NCBI GenBank assembly: GCA_020725805.1
Contig: DYEF01000053.1
Location: 1 to 40,224, forward strand
Source: Bdellovibrio sp.
GTDB lineage: Bacteria; Myxococcota; SpSt-1050
Length of the DNA: 40,224 nt
Direction: 5' to 3'
This document shows positions 1 through 8,553 of the stretch, in pieces; the first letter of the stretch is position 1; every line of letters starts with the position of its first letter. The translations under genes and the position numbers were made by a program. The notes beneath the pieces are model-generated. The model did not search any database. It saw nothing but the letters and a program-made list of their open reading frames with translations, and was not told the DNA's origin.

Positions 1-438
1 CTGATAACCGCTTTTACATATCCCCACATTCTTTGTCTCAGGCGCTCCCCCGTAGCACTCCCTTACCGACCCTATCGAACACGGACACCCCTCATCCACA
101 TTCCCGTTGCAGTTGTCATCCGCATTATTACCACAGAGCTCCGTCTTCTTGGGAAGGATTTCACCTTCACATCCGCTCCAGACTCCGTTTACACAATATT
201 CAATCCCGGCTCTGCATATACCTACATTCTTCGTCTTTGCAGAACCTGAATAACACTCTCTGCTATCTCCGTGCCTGCATCCTCCTGTATCACCCGAAAT
301 ACCATCCGAAAGAGAGAGCCCGTCTCTGTCGCCGGAAGTATCTGAAGAACCTCCGGTAATAGATGATGAACAACCCGAAAAGAGAATGAGCAGACAAAAA
401 CCCGAAATAACCACAGCAAAAACAAAAGCCTTCTTCAT
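1..438 (-). CDS. MopE-like Cys-rich lipoprotein, N-terminal part (cut by window edge)
   Basis: The frame stays open for 146 codons from an ATG at 438 to the window edge, so the C-terminus is missing. A GGAGG lies 5 bases before the ATG. Residues 4-22 are a hydrophobic signal ending in the lipobox LFSGC with Cys23, so this should be a lipoprotein anchored in a membrane. After a Ser/Gly/Asp-rich linker there is a Cys-rich module: ECYSG at 61, a C-x-NG-x-W stretch at 82-87, and the segment ELCGNN..DDNCNG..DEGC at about 101-118. This is the signature of the MopE-like putative metal-binding repeats common in myxobacterial surface proteins. A second copy starts at residue 127 (ECYGG), giving a 66-residue period. 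Metal binding is family knowledge and is not shown here. The gene is divergent from the helicase at 684. Confidence 0.85.
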   Translation of the reverse strand, partial: MKKAFVFAVVISGFCLLILFSGCSSSITGGSSDTSGDRDGLSLSDGISGDTGGCRHGDSRECYSGSAKTKNVGICRAGIEYCVNGVWSGCEGEILPKKTELCGNNADDNCNGNVDEGCPCSIGSVRECYGGAPETKNVGICKSGYQ

Positions 439-463
439 CCAAACCTCCGGTTATATAAGAGGC

Positions 464-491
464 ATTATATCCCAGTACCGGAAAAAATCAA
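464..491 (-). promoter_or_regulatory. Sigma70-like promoter of the MopE-like lipoprotein
   Basis: On the minus strand TTGATT (491-486) is followed after 16 bases by TATAAT (469-464). The predicted transcript starts about 20 bases before the ATG at 438 and includes its GGAGG ribosome binding site. The -10 box is perfect and the -35 box matches 4 of 6. Confidence 0.6.
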
Positions 492-636
492 AGTGATAAA
501 TAATTCTCCATTAAATCTGTGTTCTGCACTATTGCTCCGCCATTTACCACCAGTAAGATTACAGAAAACCAGGCATAAAACAACAGACTTCATATGTTTT
601 TTACTGATATCTGTGTCGATTTTTGCTAATAATATT

Positions 637-664
637 TTGATTTTATTCCTATATTATGTAAGAT
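637..664 (+). promoter_or_regulatory. Possible promoter of the Ski2-like helicase gene
   Basis: TTGATT (637-642) and TAAGAT (659-664) are 16 bases apart, each matching 4 of 6 consensus bases. The predicted start of transcription leaves only about 12 bases before the ATG at 684, and no clear Shine-Dalgarno sequence is seen there. Confidence 0.35.
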
Positions 665-683
665 TATTGCACATTTTGCGGAT

Positions 684-2744
684 ATGCAGAAGAGAAGAAT
701 TAAAAGAAGAATCGAGATTCCTCCACAGGAAGAGTCCTTAGACGAGATTATTTCACAGATCGGTATTCCCGAAAAAACTGATTTTGTACTCGATGATTTT
801 CAGAGAGAAGCCATCGAAAAGTTAAACTCGGGAGAAAGAAATCTTCTCGTCGTTGCACCAACGGGAAGCGGTAAAACATATATTGCTGAATCTTACATCA
901 GAAAAATTTTCAACGAATCAGAGACCCGCTCAATCTGGTACACAACACCAATGAGGGCTCTTTCAAACGATAAATATCATCAGTTCTGCGAGATTTTCGG
1001 CAGGGAGAATGTGGGTATTATCACAGGTGATACAAGGGAGAATATCAATGCCCGATTCGTGATAGCAACTACGGAGAGCTACAGGAATCTTCTGATTTCA
1101 CAAAAGGACTTTTCCCCCGATTTTGTAGTTATAGACGAACTGCATTTTATGAACGACTATTCCAGAGGTAAGGTCTGGGAAGAGATAATCATTCTTACTC
1201 CGCAAAAGACAAAGATGCTCTTTTTATCGGCAACGATCGGAAACCATTCCAAAATCAGGGAATGGATCGAAAAGATAAGAGGCAAATGCGAACTGGTAAT
1301 TCAGGATGAAGATAAGAGACCTGTAAAACTAAAGGTTGCCCTTGTGGATTCAAGAGGACTCATATTTACATACCCCGTATGGAAGAACAACCGGAATCTT
1401 ACGCCGTTTGACTACAAGAACCTTAATAGTTATGTGGCTCTGGTAAAAAGGCTGGAATCCAGAAATCTCCTGCCGGCTATATTCTATATCCCCACAAGAA
1501 GACTTTGCGAAGATGTAGTAAAATTTGTCTCCTCAAGACTGACACCGGTTACAGAACTCAGAGAACTCTCGGAGAAATCCGGTAATTCCAAAGAATCTTC
1601 GGAAAAAACATTCTTACTTAGTGATACCGAGAAGAAGATTCTCGAATCCGGTTTTGTCCAGCATCACGCCGGCAGGTCCCCCCGGTGGAGACGAATGATC
1701 GAAGACCTTATGCGGGAAGGTAAACTGAGGGTAGTATGTGCGACAACAACCCTTTCGGCAGGCATAGACTTCCCTGCGAGAACCGTATTCATATCTACGT
1801 CCCAGAGGCCATCGGATGAAGGATGGGTAAGACTATCTACCAATGAGGTCAAGCAGATTGCCGGCAGAGCCGGAAGGAGAGGGAAAGACAGAATCGGCAT
1901 TGTCCTGATGACAGACGAACTTATGCTCGAAGACCTGTATTCGCCGTCGGATTATATTGTCAGCCAGTTCCAGCCGACATATATGCTGATTCTGAATCTC
2001 ATCGAGAGATATTCACAGACCGAGCTCAGAACCCTGATGGAAAATTCATTCTATCACTTTACGAACAGAAAAAGGATTGAGGAAATCAGAAAAGACATCG
2101 AATTCCTGTCGGAGGGATACAACAAAAAGGGTAAATCTGTCCGCAAACATATTCATCGCCTCAAACAGGAACTTCAGATTCTGAATTACGTAGATGAACT
2201 TCTGACAAAGAGATTCTCTGTGCTCAGGGATATCGGTTATGTAAAACAGATGGAAACAGACAGGTTTATTCTGACACCTTCGGGAAAACTTGCATCAAAC
2301 ATCAAGAGGGATACAAACTTTTTACAGTTATCTACAGCACTGATAAGCGGAATATTCGACAGGGATGCCCCTGTTTTGCTCGGATTGCTCTTCGGAAGAC
2401 TTGCACAGGGCAGACTTGTCACAAAGAGCACCGGCAGATACGGAAAGTCCCTCCGTGAGGTATTCGAATACTGCAGATACTATGAATCAAGATACGGATT
2501 AAAAGACGAGGAATTCTCCTACAGTGCATTTATGGAGAGGGTCGGAGAAAACATAGTATCGGAATATAAAAAGATAGACTTTGAGATACTCTCAGATATT
2601 GCCCTGCGTTTCAGAATTGAGGAAGGAGACCTGTACAAACTCATAGTAGATGTGAGGGATTTTCTCTTTACACTCTCTGATACGAATACCCCGTCCGGTT
2701 ATGTGGCAAAGGAACTTATCGAAATACTCAAATGGGAAGAATAA
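684..2744 (+). CDS. Ski2-like superfamily 2 DEAD/DEAH-box helicase
   Basis: ATP-dependent nucleic-acid helicase of superfamily 2, 686 residues. Visible motifs, in order: an FQ pair at 39-40 before motif I; Walker A APTGSGKT at 58-65; motif II as DELH at about 151-154; motif III SAT at about 178; and motif VI QIAGRAGRRG near 391-400. The DELH box and the AGRAGRRG form are typical of the Ski2/Mtr4/HelY group. A helical C-terminal region of about 250 residues follows. Archaeal Hel308 and RecQ-like enzymes are less likely because no winged-helix or RQC landmarks are recognised. The ATG at 684 has a poor ribosome binding site; no better upstream start is visible. An RRM protein gene lies 163 bases downstream on the same strand, which would suit a role in RNA metabolism. 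Confidence 0.85.
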   Translation: MQKRRIKRRIEIPPQEESLDEIISQIGIPEKTDFVLDDFQREAIEKLNSGERNLLVVAPTGSGKTYIAESYIRKIFNESETRSIWYTTPMRALSNDKYHQFCEIFGRENVGIITGDTRENINARFVIATTESYRNLLISQKDFSPDFVVIDELHFMNDYSRGKVWEEIIILTPQKTKMLFLSATIGNHSKIREWIEKIRGKCELVIQDEDKRPVKLKVALVDSRGLIFTYPVWKNNRNLTPFDYKNLNSYVALVKRLESRNLLPAIFYIPTRRLCEDVVKFVSSRLTPVTELRELSEKSGNSKESSEKTFLLSDTEKKILESGFVQHHAGRSPRWRRMIEDLMREGKLRVVCATTTLSAGIDFPARTVFISTSQRPSDEGWVRLSTNEVKQIAGRAGRRGKDRIGIVLMTDELMLEDLYSPSDYIVSQFQPTYMLILNLIERYSQTELRTLMENSFYHFTNRKRIEEIRKDIEFLSEGYNKKGKSVRKHIHRLKQELQILNYVDELLTKRFSVLRDIGYVKQMETDRFILTPSGKLASNIKRDTNFLQLSTALISGIFDRDAPVLLGLLFGRLAQGRLVTKSTGRYGKSLREVFEYCRYYESRYGLKDEEFSYSAFMERVGENIVSEYKKIDFEILSDIALRFRIEEGDLYKLIVDVRDFLFTLSDTNTPSGYVAKELIEILKWEE

Positions 2745-2774
2745 GGATAAATACTCCAGACACGGTCCATATAT

Positions 2775-2804
2775 GATACTCCGCCGGTTGGTTTCCGGAG
2801 TATC
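2775..2804 (+). other. 9-bp hairpin after the helicase gene
   Basis: GATACTCCG (2775-2783) pairs perfectly with CGGAGTATC (2796-2804) across a 12-base loop. There is no T-run straight after it, so it is not a classical intrinsic terminator. It could stabilise the helicase mRNA 3' end or be a Rho-linked end. Confidence 0.5.
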
Positions 2805-2826
2805 ACCAGCCAGATAAAAAATTAAC

Positions 2827-2854
2827 TTGCTTTATTTCTTTTTTGGGGTATGCT
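2827..2854 (+). promoter_or_regulatory. Possible promoter of the RRM protein gene
   Basis: TTGCTT (2827-2832) and TATGCT (2849-2854) are separated by 16 bases, each 4 of 6 to consensus. If used, transcription would start near 2861, just upstream of the CCCC/GGGG hairpin at 2875-2890. Confidence 0.3.
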
Positions 2855-2874
2855 TGTTAGCGTAACTTATTTTG

Positions 2875-2890
2875 ACCCCGTATATGGGGT
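2875..2890 (+). promoter_or_regulatory. GC hairpin in the leader of the RRM protein gene
   Basis: ACCCC (2875-2879) and GGGGT (2886-2890) are perfect complements around a 6-base GTATAT loop. The Shine-Dalgarno region (GGAAAGGA) starts only a few bases later and the ATG is at 2908. An upstream GGGGT at 2845-2849 could pair with the same ACCCC instead. A structure this close to the ribosome binding site is a candidate for translational control, but this is inference. Confidence 0.35.
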
Positions 2891-2907
2891 GGAAAGGAAC
2901 TTGTACG

Positions 2908-3243
2908 ATGAACAAGAAACTGTATGTAGGCAATCTTCCTTATTCCTCAACAGAGGACGAACTGAAGGAGATGTTCGGGAAGGTTGGTTCCGTTGAGTCA
3001 GTATCGATTATTACCGACAGATTCAGCGGAAAGAGCAAGGGATTCGGTTTTGTGCAGATGGCAAACGAGGATGATGCCTCAAAGGCCATCTCAGAGCTGA
3101 GCGGCCAGGAGATCGGTGGCAGAAAGATCATTGTGTCAGAGGCACGCACAGAAGGTGAAAGAAAGGGCGGCGGCGGCTTCCACTCAAAAGGAAGAGGTGG
3201 TTTCAGAGGGAGAAGAAACAGCGGGGGTAACAATAGGGAATAG
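2908..3243 (+). CDS. RRM-domain glycine-rich RNA-binding protein
   Basis: Single RNA recognition motif protein, 111 residues. RNP2 is LYVGNL at 5-10 and RNP1 is KGFGFVQM at 44-51, with both RNP1 aromatics present. The domain covers roughly residues 3-80 and is followed by a Gly/Arg-rich tail (GRGGFRGRR near 94-103). The layout matches the small bacterial Rbp proteins, several of which are cold-induced in other bacteria. The frame is open from 2872, but the ATG at 2908 is chosen because it has GGAAAGGA about 8 bases upstream and starts right at the first beta strand. It is followed by a strong bidirectional terminator. Confidence 0.9.
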   Translation: MNKKLYVGNLPYSSTEDELKEMFGKVGSVESVSIITDRFSGKSKGFGFVQMANEDDASKAISELSGQEIGGRKIIVSEARTEGERKGGGGFHSKGRGGFRGRRNSGGNNRE

Positions 3244-3266
3244 GTAGTTATCTCTTGTTCGGTATT

Positions 3267-3294
3267 AAAAAGGAGGCTTTTTGCCTCCTTTTTT
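3267..3294. terminator. Bidirectional intrinsic terminator
   Basis: The arms AAAAAGGAGGC (3267-3277) and GCCTCCTTTTT (3283-3293) pair around a 5-T loop and are followed by a T-rich tail on the plus strand. Read on the minus strand, the same hairpin ends in a T-run as well. It therefore serves the RRM gene (plus) and the carbamoyltransferase operon (minus), whose last stop is at 3306. Confidence 0.9.
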
Positions 3295-3305
3295 GTTTTA
3301 AATTA

Positions 3306-5138
3306 TCAGTCAAGCTGGTAGATTTTTCTGAAATCAACATCTCCTATAAGAGGTTTCTGGCGGGATTTATCGAGCAGAAAATTTCCGATTGCCAGATAAT
3401 CGATATTCGTTCTCATAAAACAGAGATATGCATCCTCGGGGGTACAGACTATTGGTTCCCCGCGGACATTGAATGAGGTGTTTATTATCACACCGCAACC
3501 GGTCTTTTCATAAAACTTTTTTATAAGGATATAAAACCTCTCATTTCTTCTCTTATCCACAGTCTGAATTCTTGCCGAGTAATCCACATGGGTTACAGCC
3601 GGAATGCCGGACCTTAGGACCTCAAGCCTCTTCAATCCTGTAAAAGACTTTTCTTCACCGGTTAACTCCCTTCTGTGTTTTAGAACGACCTCCGATACAA
3701 GAAGCATATAAGGGGAGTCTGTCTCTATATCAAAATACTCTGACTTCAGCTCGGAAAGTACGGCTGGAGCAAAAGGTCTGAACGATTCCCTGAATTTTAT
3801 TTTGAGATTCATATTCTTCTGCATATCCCTGTCCCTTGCATCCCCGAGGATTGACCTCGCCCCGAGCGCACGAGGGCCGTATTCCATTCTGCCCTGAAAC
3901 CAGCCGACAACCTTCTTTTCGGAAAGCAGGACCGCAACTCTCTCTGCCAGATGTTCAAAATCGGAAAATCTCTCATAGTCCGCATCGTAAGATTTCAGCC
4001 GTCTTTCAATCTCATCATCTGTAAATTCCGGTCCGAGAAAGGCCCCGTTCATAGAGTCATCCGGGTCAACTACCCTATCCTTTTTCAGTCCCAGATAGTA
4101 ATATGAAAGGGCAGCACCAATTGCACCTCCGGCATCGGATGAGGCAGGCTGTATCCAGAGGTTTTCGAACTGCGAATTTTTCAGTATTTTTCCGTTCGAT
4201 ACACAATTGAGTGCAACACCTCCGGCCATTACAAGATTTTTCAGACCCGTCATTTTATATGCGGTATTTGCGAGCCTGAGCATCACCTCATCGGTAATTT
4301 TCTGAATAGACGCCGCAATATCCATCTCGTGCTGTGTAATCTCTGTTTCAGGCTCACGGTGCTTTTTACCAAATAGCCTTTCAAATCTGGAGTTTACCAT
4401 TCTGAGCGAGGTGGCAAAACCAAAATAATCCATATTCAGTCTGAGCGAACCATCCTCCTTTATGTCTACAAGCTCCTTTTTTATAAGTTCATAAAATCTC
4501 GGTTCTCCATAGGGGGCAAGCCCCATAAGTTTGTATTCACCGGAGTTTACCTTAAAGCCCGTGTAATAGGTAAATGCAGAATACAGGAGTCCGAGAGAGT
4601 GAGGAAAGTGAAGTTCCTTTATTATCTCTATCTGATTCTTTCTGCCGGCTCCGATAGCAGTGGTAGTATACTCACCTACACCGTCAACAGTCAGTATTGC
4701 TGCGTTCTCAAACGGTGACGGATAAAAAGCACTTGCCGCATGCGAGATATGATGTTCGGAAAACAAAATATCAACATCCCTCTCAAGTCCGAGTCTGTCC
4801 AGTTCAGATATAATTCTCTCTTTCAAAAAAAGTTTTTCCTTGATAAGAACCGGGACAGAGGTAAGAAATGAGATCAAACCTTTCGGGGCAAACTGTGCAT
4901 ACGTCTCGAAAAGTCTCTCAATCTTCAGAAAGGGTTTATCATAAAATACGACCGCATCAATCTGATTAATACTTAAGGATGAGTAATCAAGAACAAATTT
5001 CAGTGCATTCGACGGAAAGTTACTATCGTGTTTTATCCTTGTGAATCTCTCCTCCTGAGCAGCAGCAACTATTTTACCGTCCGAAATCAGGGCTGCCGCA
5101 CTGTCGTGATAAAATGCTGAAATTCCTATTATATTCAT
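3306..5138 (-). CDS. NodU-family carbamoyltransferase
   Basis: 610 residues, close to the usual size for the NodU/CmcH/SxtI family, which moves the carbamoyl group of carbamoyl phosphate to a hydroxyl of a sugar or natural product. The N-terminal ASKHA-type half starts with GISAFYHDSAAAL (H11, D12). It carries the metal-site motif HHISHAASAF (H129, H130, H133) and VDGVGE at 151-156. The C-terminal YrdC-like part contains the conserved NTSFNVRGEP motif near residue 555. It is the last gene of the operon; its ATG shares one base with the TGA of the SxtJ-like gene, so the two are translationally coupled. With gmd and fcl upstream, a carbamoylated fucose or deoxy-sugar is a reasonable guess for the product. 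The acceptor is not visible. Confidence 0.9.
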   Translation of the reverse strand: MNIIGISAFYHDSAAALISDGKIVAAAQEERFTRIKHDSNFPSNALKFVLDYSSLSINQIDAVVFYDKPFLKIERLFETYAQFAPKGLISFLTSVPVLIKEKLFLKERIISELDRLGLERDVDILFSEHHISHAASAFYPSPFENAAILTVDGVGEYTTTAIGAGRKNQIEIIKELHFPHSLGLLYSAFTYYTGFKVNSGEYKLMGLAPYGEPRFYELIKKELVDIKEDGSLRLNMDYFGFATSLRMVNSRFERLFGKKHREPETEITQHEMDIAASIQKITDEVMLRLANTAYKMTGLKNLVMAGGVALNCVSNGKILKNSQFENLWIQPASSDAGGAIGAALSYYYLGLKKDRVVDPDDSMNGAFLGPEFTDDEIERRLKSYDADYERFSDFEHLAERVAVLLSEKKVVGWFQGRMEYGPRALGARSILGDARDRDMQKNMNLKIKFRESFRPFAPAVLSELKSEYFDIETDSPYMLLVSEVVLKHRRELTGEEKSFTGLKRLEVLRSGIPAVTHVDYSARIQTVDKRRNERFYILIKKFYEKTGCGVIINTSFNVRGEPIVCTPEDAYLCFMRTNIDYLAIGNFLLDKSRQKPLIGDVDFRKIYQLD

Positions 5139-5521
5139 CAGTAAAGCCTCTTAAAGAAATCCTTATCATAAACAGCAGGAGGTTTATCTGTAAAATATGA
5201 ATCTGTTTCCTTCCTAAGTTCTGTCTTTATCATTCCCTCCGAAGAGACCCTTCTTTTGATTATAGCAATAGGGGTAAAGATAAAATAAAAGAGAACTGTC
5301 AGTATGACCTTTATTATGATGTCTATCAGGAATCTGCCGACAGGATGAATTATATAATTTATTGGCTTAAAGAGATACGGATATATCAGTGCCGTCAGAA
5401 AGAAGAACAGGGCAGCATATAAAATCCAGACTGAATCCCTGAATCTGATAAAGTAAAAGAACAACAGCAGGACCGCATATGAAATTCCTGATATCATCAG
5501 TTCGCGTCTATTATTCTGCAT
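5138..5521 (-). CDS. SxtJ-like small membrane protein
   Basis: 127 residues with two close hydrophobic helices at about 12-50 and a third at about 62-87, followed by a polar C-terminal tail rich in Lys, Arg and Asp. The size, the three-helix layout and the position directly before a NodU-type carbamoyltransferase match the SxtJ family, named from saxitoxin clusters and often paired with carbamoyltransferases. Its biochemical function is not established. It may tether the carbamoyltransferase to the inner membrane, which is inference. Its start overlaps the end of the nucleotidyltransferase gene by 11 bases. Confidence 0.7.
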   Translation of the reverse strand: MQNNRRELMISGISYAVLLLFFYFIRFRDSVWILYAALFFFLTALIYPYLFKPINYIIHPVGRFLIDIIIKVILTVLFYFIFTPIAIIKRRVSSEGMIKTELRKETDSYFTDKPPAVYDKDFFKRLY

Positions 5522-6566
5522 AATTTTTACCTGTGACGGAGTATAGATAGTTATAAAGAATATCCTTCATCCTCAAGGAAAAATAAAACCCTGCAAAATG
5601 GAATACATCATTAATATTATCGAGCAGAAACATTGAAAGGACCTGTCTGACTCTGAATCTGATTTTAATATCAGAATAGTGTAAAATTTCAAATATTTTG
5701 CCTCTTATTCCTTCCTGCGATGGCAATTTTTCACTTTCATCGGTAACATATGAAATACTGCTCAATAATAGGCCTGCATAATTCGACAGACCGTACTTTT
5801 TTGAAATTTTAATAATATTGTCATGCTTGATTCCGTATTTTTTCATAATTCTATATGAATCAACAACCTCGTGAGCATTGATATCTGCGTGTTTCAGGGT
5901 ATGTATAAATGTGTTAACCAGTCTCTCCTCGGGTGATAGTATTCTCACATTATCTTTCTTATAAAAAGGATGGATAAGGCTTTTTGAAAAAAGATTATCA
6001 TAATCGACCTTGCCCACAAACGGATATGAGATTCTTCGGTGTATTTCAACACCAACAGGTGAATCCTTTATTTTGTAGGAATATTCATAGGCATTGACAT
6101 TGGAAAAAGGACGTGACTCATCTATAATGTGCTTGTCTGCAATTTTATCCATTATTCCTACAATTCTCTCAAAATCCTCTTCTCTAACAAGTATATCTAT
6201 ATCGCAACCTGTTCTTGGTGCCTCAGGAGAATAAATTGTCCCCCAATTGGCACTACCTTTCAAAAGGATTATAGTTACATCTTTTGGCAAAAGATTTTTT
6301 ATGAAATTCTCGAGCCAGCCTCTCTGGTGCATATCCAGAAGGAGTGCATTGTAATAAGCCTCTTTTAGTCTTTTTAGAAGTTCAGATGGCAGTTTTTTCA
6401 AATAACCATTTTTTTTAAGGTTGTGATATATCACCGCTGTGAGATTTTTAAACGGGTTCTGGTTTATATTGTCAGTCAACAGACGGAGTTCGCCGATTAT
6501 GCTCTCATCAAATCTGAATCTGTCTTTTGCAGCAACGGTAAAAAGTGGGGACGGATATAATCTCAT
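5511..6566 (-). CDS. Nucleotidyltransferase-fold family protein (NTP_transf_5-like)
   Basis: 351 residues. The core has LLKGSA at 101-106 followed by CDIDILV with D122 and D124, the paired acidic residues of a polymerase-beta-like nucleotidyltransferase fold. A further acidic strand (VEIHRR) lies near 175. The region after 200 is helical. This pattern fits the NTP_transf_5 (PF14907) group often found in polysaccharide and natural-product clusters, whose substrate is generally unknown. The ATG at 6566 shares a base with the fcl stop, so it is cotranslated with sugar-nucleotide genes. It may activate or modify the glycan precursor; no glycosyltransferase is present to do that here. Confidence 0.7.
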   Translation of the reverse strand: MRLYPSPLFTVAAKDRFRFDESIIGELRLLTDNINQNPFKNLTAVIYHNLKKNGYLKKLPSELLKRLKEAYYNALLLDMHQRGWLENFIKNLLPKDVTIILLKGSANWGTIYSPEAPRTGCDIDILVREEDFERIVGIMDKIADKHIIDESRPFSNVNAYEYSYKIKDSPVGVEIHRRISYPFVGKVDYDNLFSKSLIHPFYKKDNVRILSPEERLVNTFIHTLKHADINAHEVVDSYRIMKKYGIKHDNIIKISKKYGLSNYAGLLLSSISYVTDESEKLPSQEGIRGKIFEILHYSDIKIRFRVRQVLSMFLLDNINDVFHFAGFYFSLRMKDILYNYLYSVTGKNYAE

Positions 6567-7510
6567 CAGAGCCTGCTTCTGTTTTCAGAAAACCATTTAA
6601 TGGTATTTCTTAATCCTTCCTCGAGAGAAATTCTGTACCTCCAGCCAAGTTTTTCGAGCCTTGAGACATCCAGCAGTTTCTGGGGAGTCCCGTCGGGTTT
6701 TGAAGTGTCGAAAAGAATTTCTCCATCAAACCCGACTATCTCTGCAATCAGGTATGCAAGTTCCTTGATTGTGATATCAACCCCGCTTCCGATATTTATA
6801 AACGGCTGGACATCCTTTGCATCATACTTCTGCATCAGAAAGAGACAGGCATCCGCAAAGTCATCACAGTGCAAAAACTCCCTTTTTACATTACCTGTAC
6901 CCCACACGGTCACTGTCCTTCTGCCATTCTCCTTTGCCTCAACAAACTTTCTCACAAGTGCCGGGATTACATGAGATGTCTCAAGATTAAAATTGTCATT
7001 CGGTCCGTAAAGATTCGTGGGCATTACCGAGATAAAGTTCGTTCCATACTGGGAATTATACGAATTGCACATCATAATCCCTGCAATCTTGGCAATGGCG
7101 TAGGACTGGTTTGTTGGTTCAAGATAACCGCTCAAAAGATACTCCTCCTTTAGTGGCTGGGGAGCAAGCTTCGGATATATACAGGAAGAACCCAAAAAGA
7201 GGAGTTTTTTGACACCATATTTGTAGGCAGAGTGAATCACATTTGTTTCAATTGCAAGATTCTGGTAGATGAAGTCTGCAGGATAGGTCGAGTTTGCAAG
7301 AATTCCTCCAACCTTTGCCGCAGCAAGAAAGACATAATCGGGTCTGTGCTCACCAAAGAATTTGTCAACAGCAGACTGGTTAGTCAGGTCAAGCTCTTTG
7401 TGTGTCTTGAATAAAAAATTTTTATAACCTGCCGATTCAAGTTTTCTGAGTATTGCGGACCCAGCAAGTCCCCTGTGTCCTGCGATATAGATCTTCGCTT
7501 CTCTCTCCAT
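6566..7510 (-). CDS. fcl: GDP-L-fucose synthase
   Basis: 314 residues, normal for the family. This short-chain dehydrogenase converts GDP-4-keto-6-deoxymannose to GDP-L-fucose (3,5-epimerase and NADPH-dependent 4-reductase). The Rossmann motif GHRGLAG is at 11-17. The catalytic Y137 and K141 lie in QSYAIAK, with LGSSCIYP at about 106-113 supplying the catalytic Ser/Cys. The family stretch [11 protein letters not shown] is near 164-174. It follows gmd with a one-base overlap (shared at 7510), giving the two consecutive steps from GDP-mannose to GDP-fucose. Confidence 0.93.
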   Translation of the reverse strand: MEREAKIYIAGHRGLAGSAILRKLESAGYKNFLFKTHKELDLTNQSAVDKFFGEHRPDYVFLAAAKVGGILANSTYPADFIYQNLAIETNVIHSAYKYGVKKLLFLGSSCIYPKLAPQPLKEEYLLSGYLEPTNQSYAIAKIAGIMMCNSYNSQYGTNFISVMPTNLYGPNDNFNLETSHVIPALVRKFVEAKENGRRTVTVWGTGNVKREFLHCDDFADACLFLMQKYDAKDVQPFINIGSGVDITIKELAYLIAEIVGFDGEILFDTSKPDGTPQKLLDVSRLEKLGWRYRISLEEGLRNTIKWFSENRSRL

Positions 7511-8553
7511 CAGTCAATCCTCCACCACCGGTCAGGAAATTTCTCCCTGATAATTTTCTCGCCCTCTCCGATTGGCGCAAGTCCAAGTTTTTTCAAGTCA
7601 GAATCGACCATAATCCTGATAAGCTCCTTAAATGAAATCCTCGGAGACCAGCCGAGTTTGCTCTTTGCCTTTTTAGCATCTGCAATCAGACATTCAACCT
7701 CAGTAGGTCTCATATACTTGGGGTCTATTTTTACATAATCTTTATAATCGAGTCCTGCATACGAAAATGCCTCTTCGAGCAGTTCTTTTACTGAATGAGC
7801 CTCACCGGTACCAATCACAAAATCCTCGGGAGTTGAATTCTGGAGCATAAGATACATACACTCCACATATTCGGGAGCAAAACCCCAGTCTCTCTTTGCC
7901 TCAAGATTACCCATATAGAGTGAATCGTCCAGTCCTGCCTTTATTCTTGCAACTGCGCGCGTGACCTTTCTCGTTACAAATGTCTCTCCTCGTCTCGGAG
8001 ATTCATGATTAAATAAAATCCCGTTTACCGCAAAAAGATTATATGCCTCCCGATAGTTTATCGTAATCCAATATGCATACAATTTGGCTGCCGCATAAGG
8101 ACTTCTGGGATAGAAAACGGTATTTTCGCTCTGCGGCGGCTTTGCCGCACCGAATAATTCCGAAGAGGAAGCCTGATAGAATTTAGTCTTGACTCCCGCC
8201 CTCTTGATTGCGTCCAGAAGTCTGATTGTCCCGAGTCCTGTAATATTGCCGGTATATTCGGCCATATCAAATGAGACCCTGACGTGGCTCTGTGCCCCAA
8301 GATGATAGACCTCGTCGGGGCGGATGTTATAGATAATCTCAGTCAGTTCCCCGGGGTCGGATAAATCACCATAGTGTAGAAACAGCCTCGCCTCGGCCTT
8401 GTGCGGGTCAATATAGAGGTGCTCAATCCTCTCAGTGTTGAAGGTTGAACTCCTTCTGATAATTCCGTGAACCTCATAACCCTTCGAGAGCAGAAATTCA
8501 GCGAGATACGAACCGTCCTGACCTGTAATTCCTGTAATAAGTGCCTTCTTCAC
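7510..8553 (-). CDS. gmd: GDP-mannose 4,6-dehydratase
   Basis: 347 residues. NADP-dependent dehydratase that turns GDP-D-mannose into GDP-4-keto-6-deoxy-D-mannose. The nucleotide motif GITGQDG is at 8-14, [13 protein letters not shown] at 33-45, SSSELFG at 129-135, and the catalytic Y153 with K157 in SPYAAAK. The start is a GTG at 8553: the frame begins MKKALITG, and AAAGGAG lies a few bases upstream. An ATG two bases before it would read straight into TGA. It is the first gene of the five-gene glycan operon, which runs down to 3306 with no gaps. Confidence 0.94.
   Translation of the reverse strand: MKKALITGITGQDGSYLAEFLLSKGYEVHGIIRRSSTFNTERIEHLYIDPHKAEARLFLHYGDLSDPGELTEIIYNIRPDEVYHLGAQSHVRVSFDMAEYTGNITGLGTIRLLDAIKRAGVKTKFYQASSSELFGAAKPPQSENTVFYPRSPYAAAKLYAYWITINYREAYNLFAVNGILFNHESPRRGETFVTRKVTRAVARIKAGLDDSLYMGNLEAKRDWGFAPEYVECMYLMLQNSTPEDFVIGTGEAHSVKELLEEAFSYAGLDYKDYVKIDPKYMRPTEVECLIADAKKAKSKLGWSPRISFKELIRIMVDSDLKKLGLAPIGEGEKIIREKFPDRWWRID

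Noticed and set aside
493-741. 82-codon plus-strand frame before the helicase
   Set aside because: It overlaps the helicase start, has no ribosome binding site and no protein-like composition; the helicase frame is clearly the real gene.
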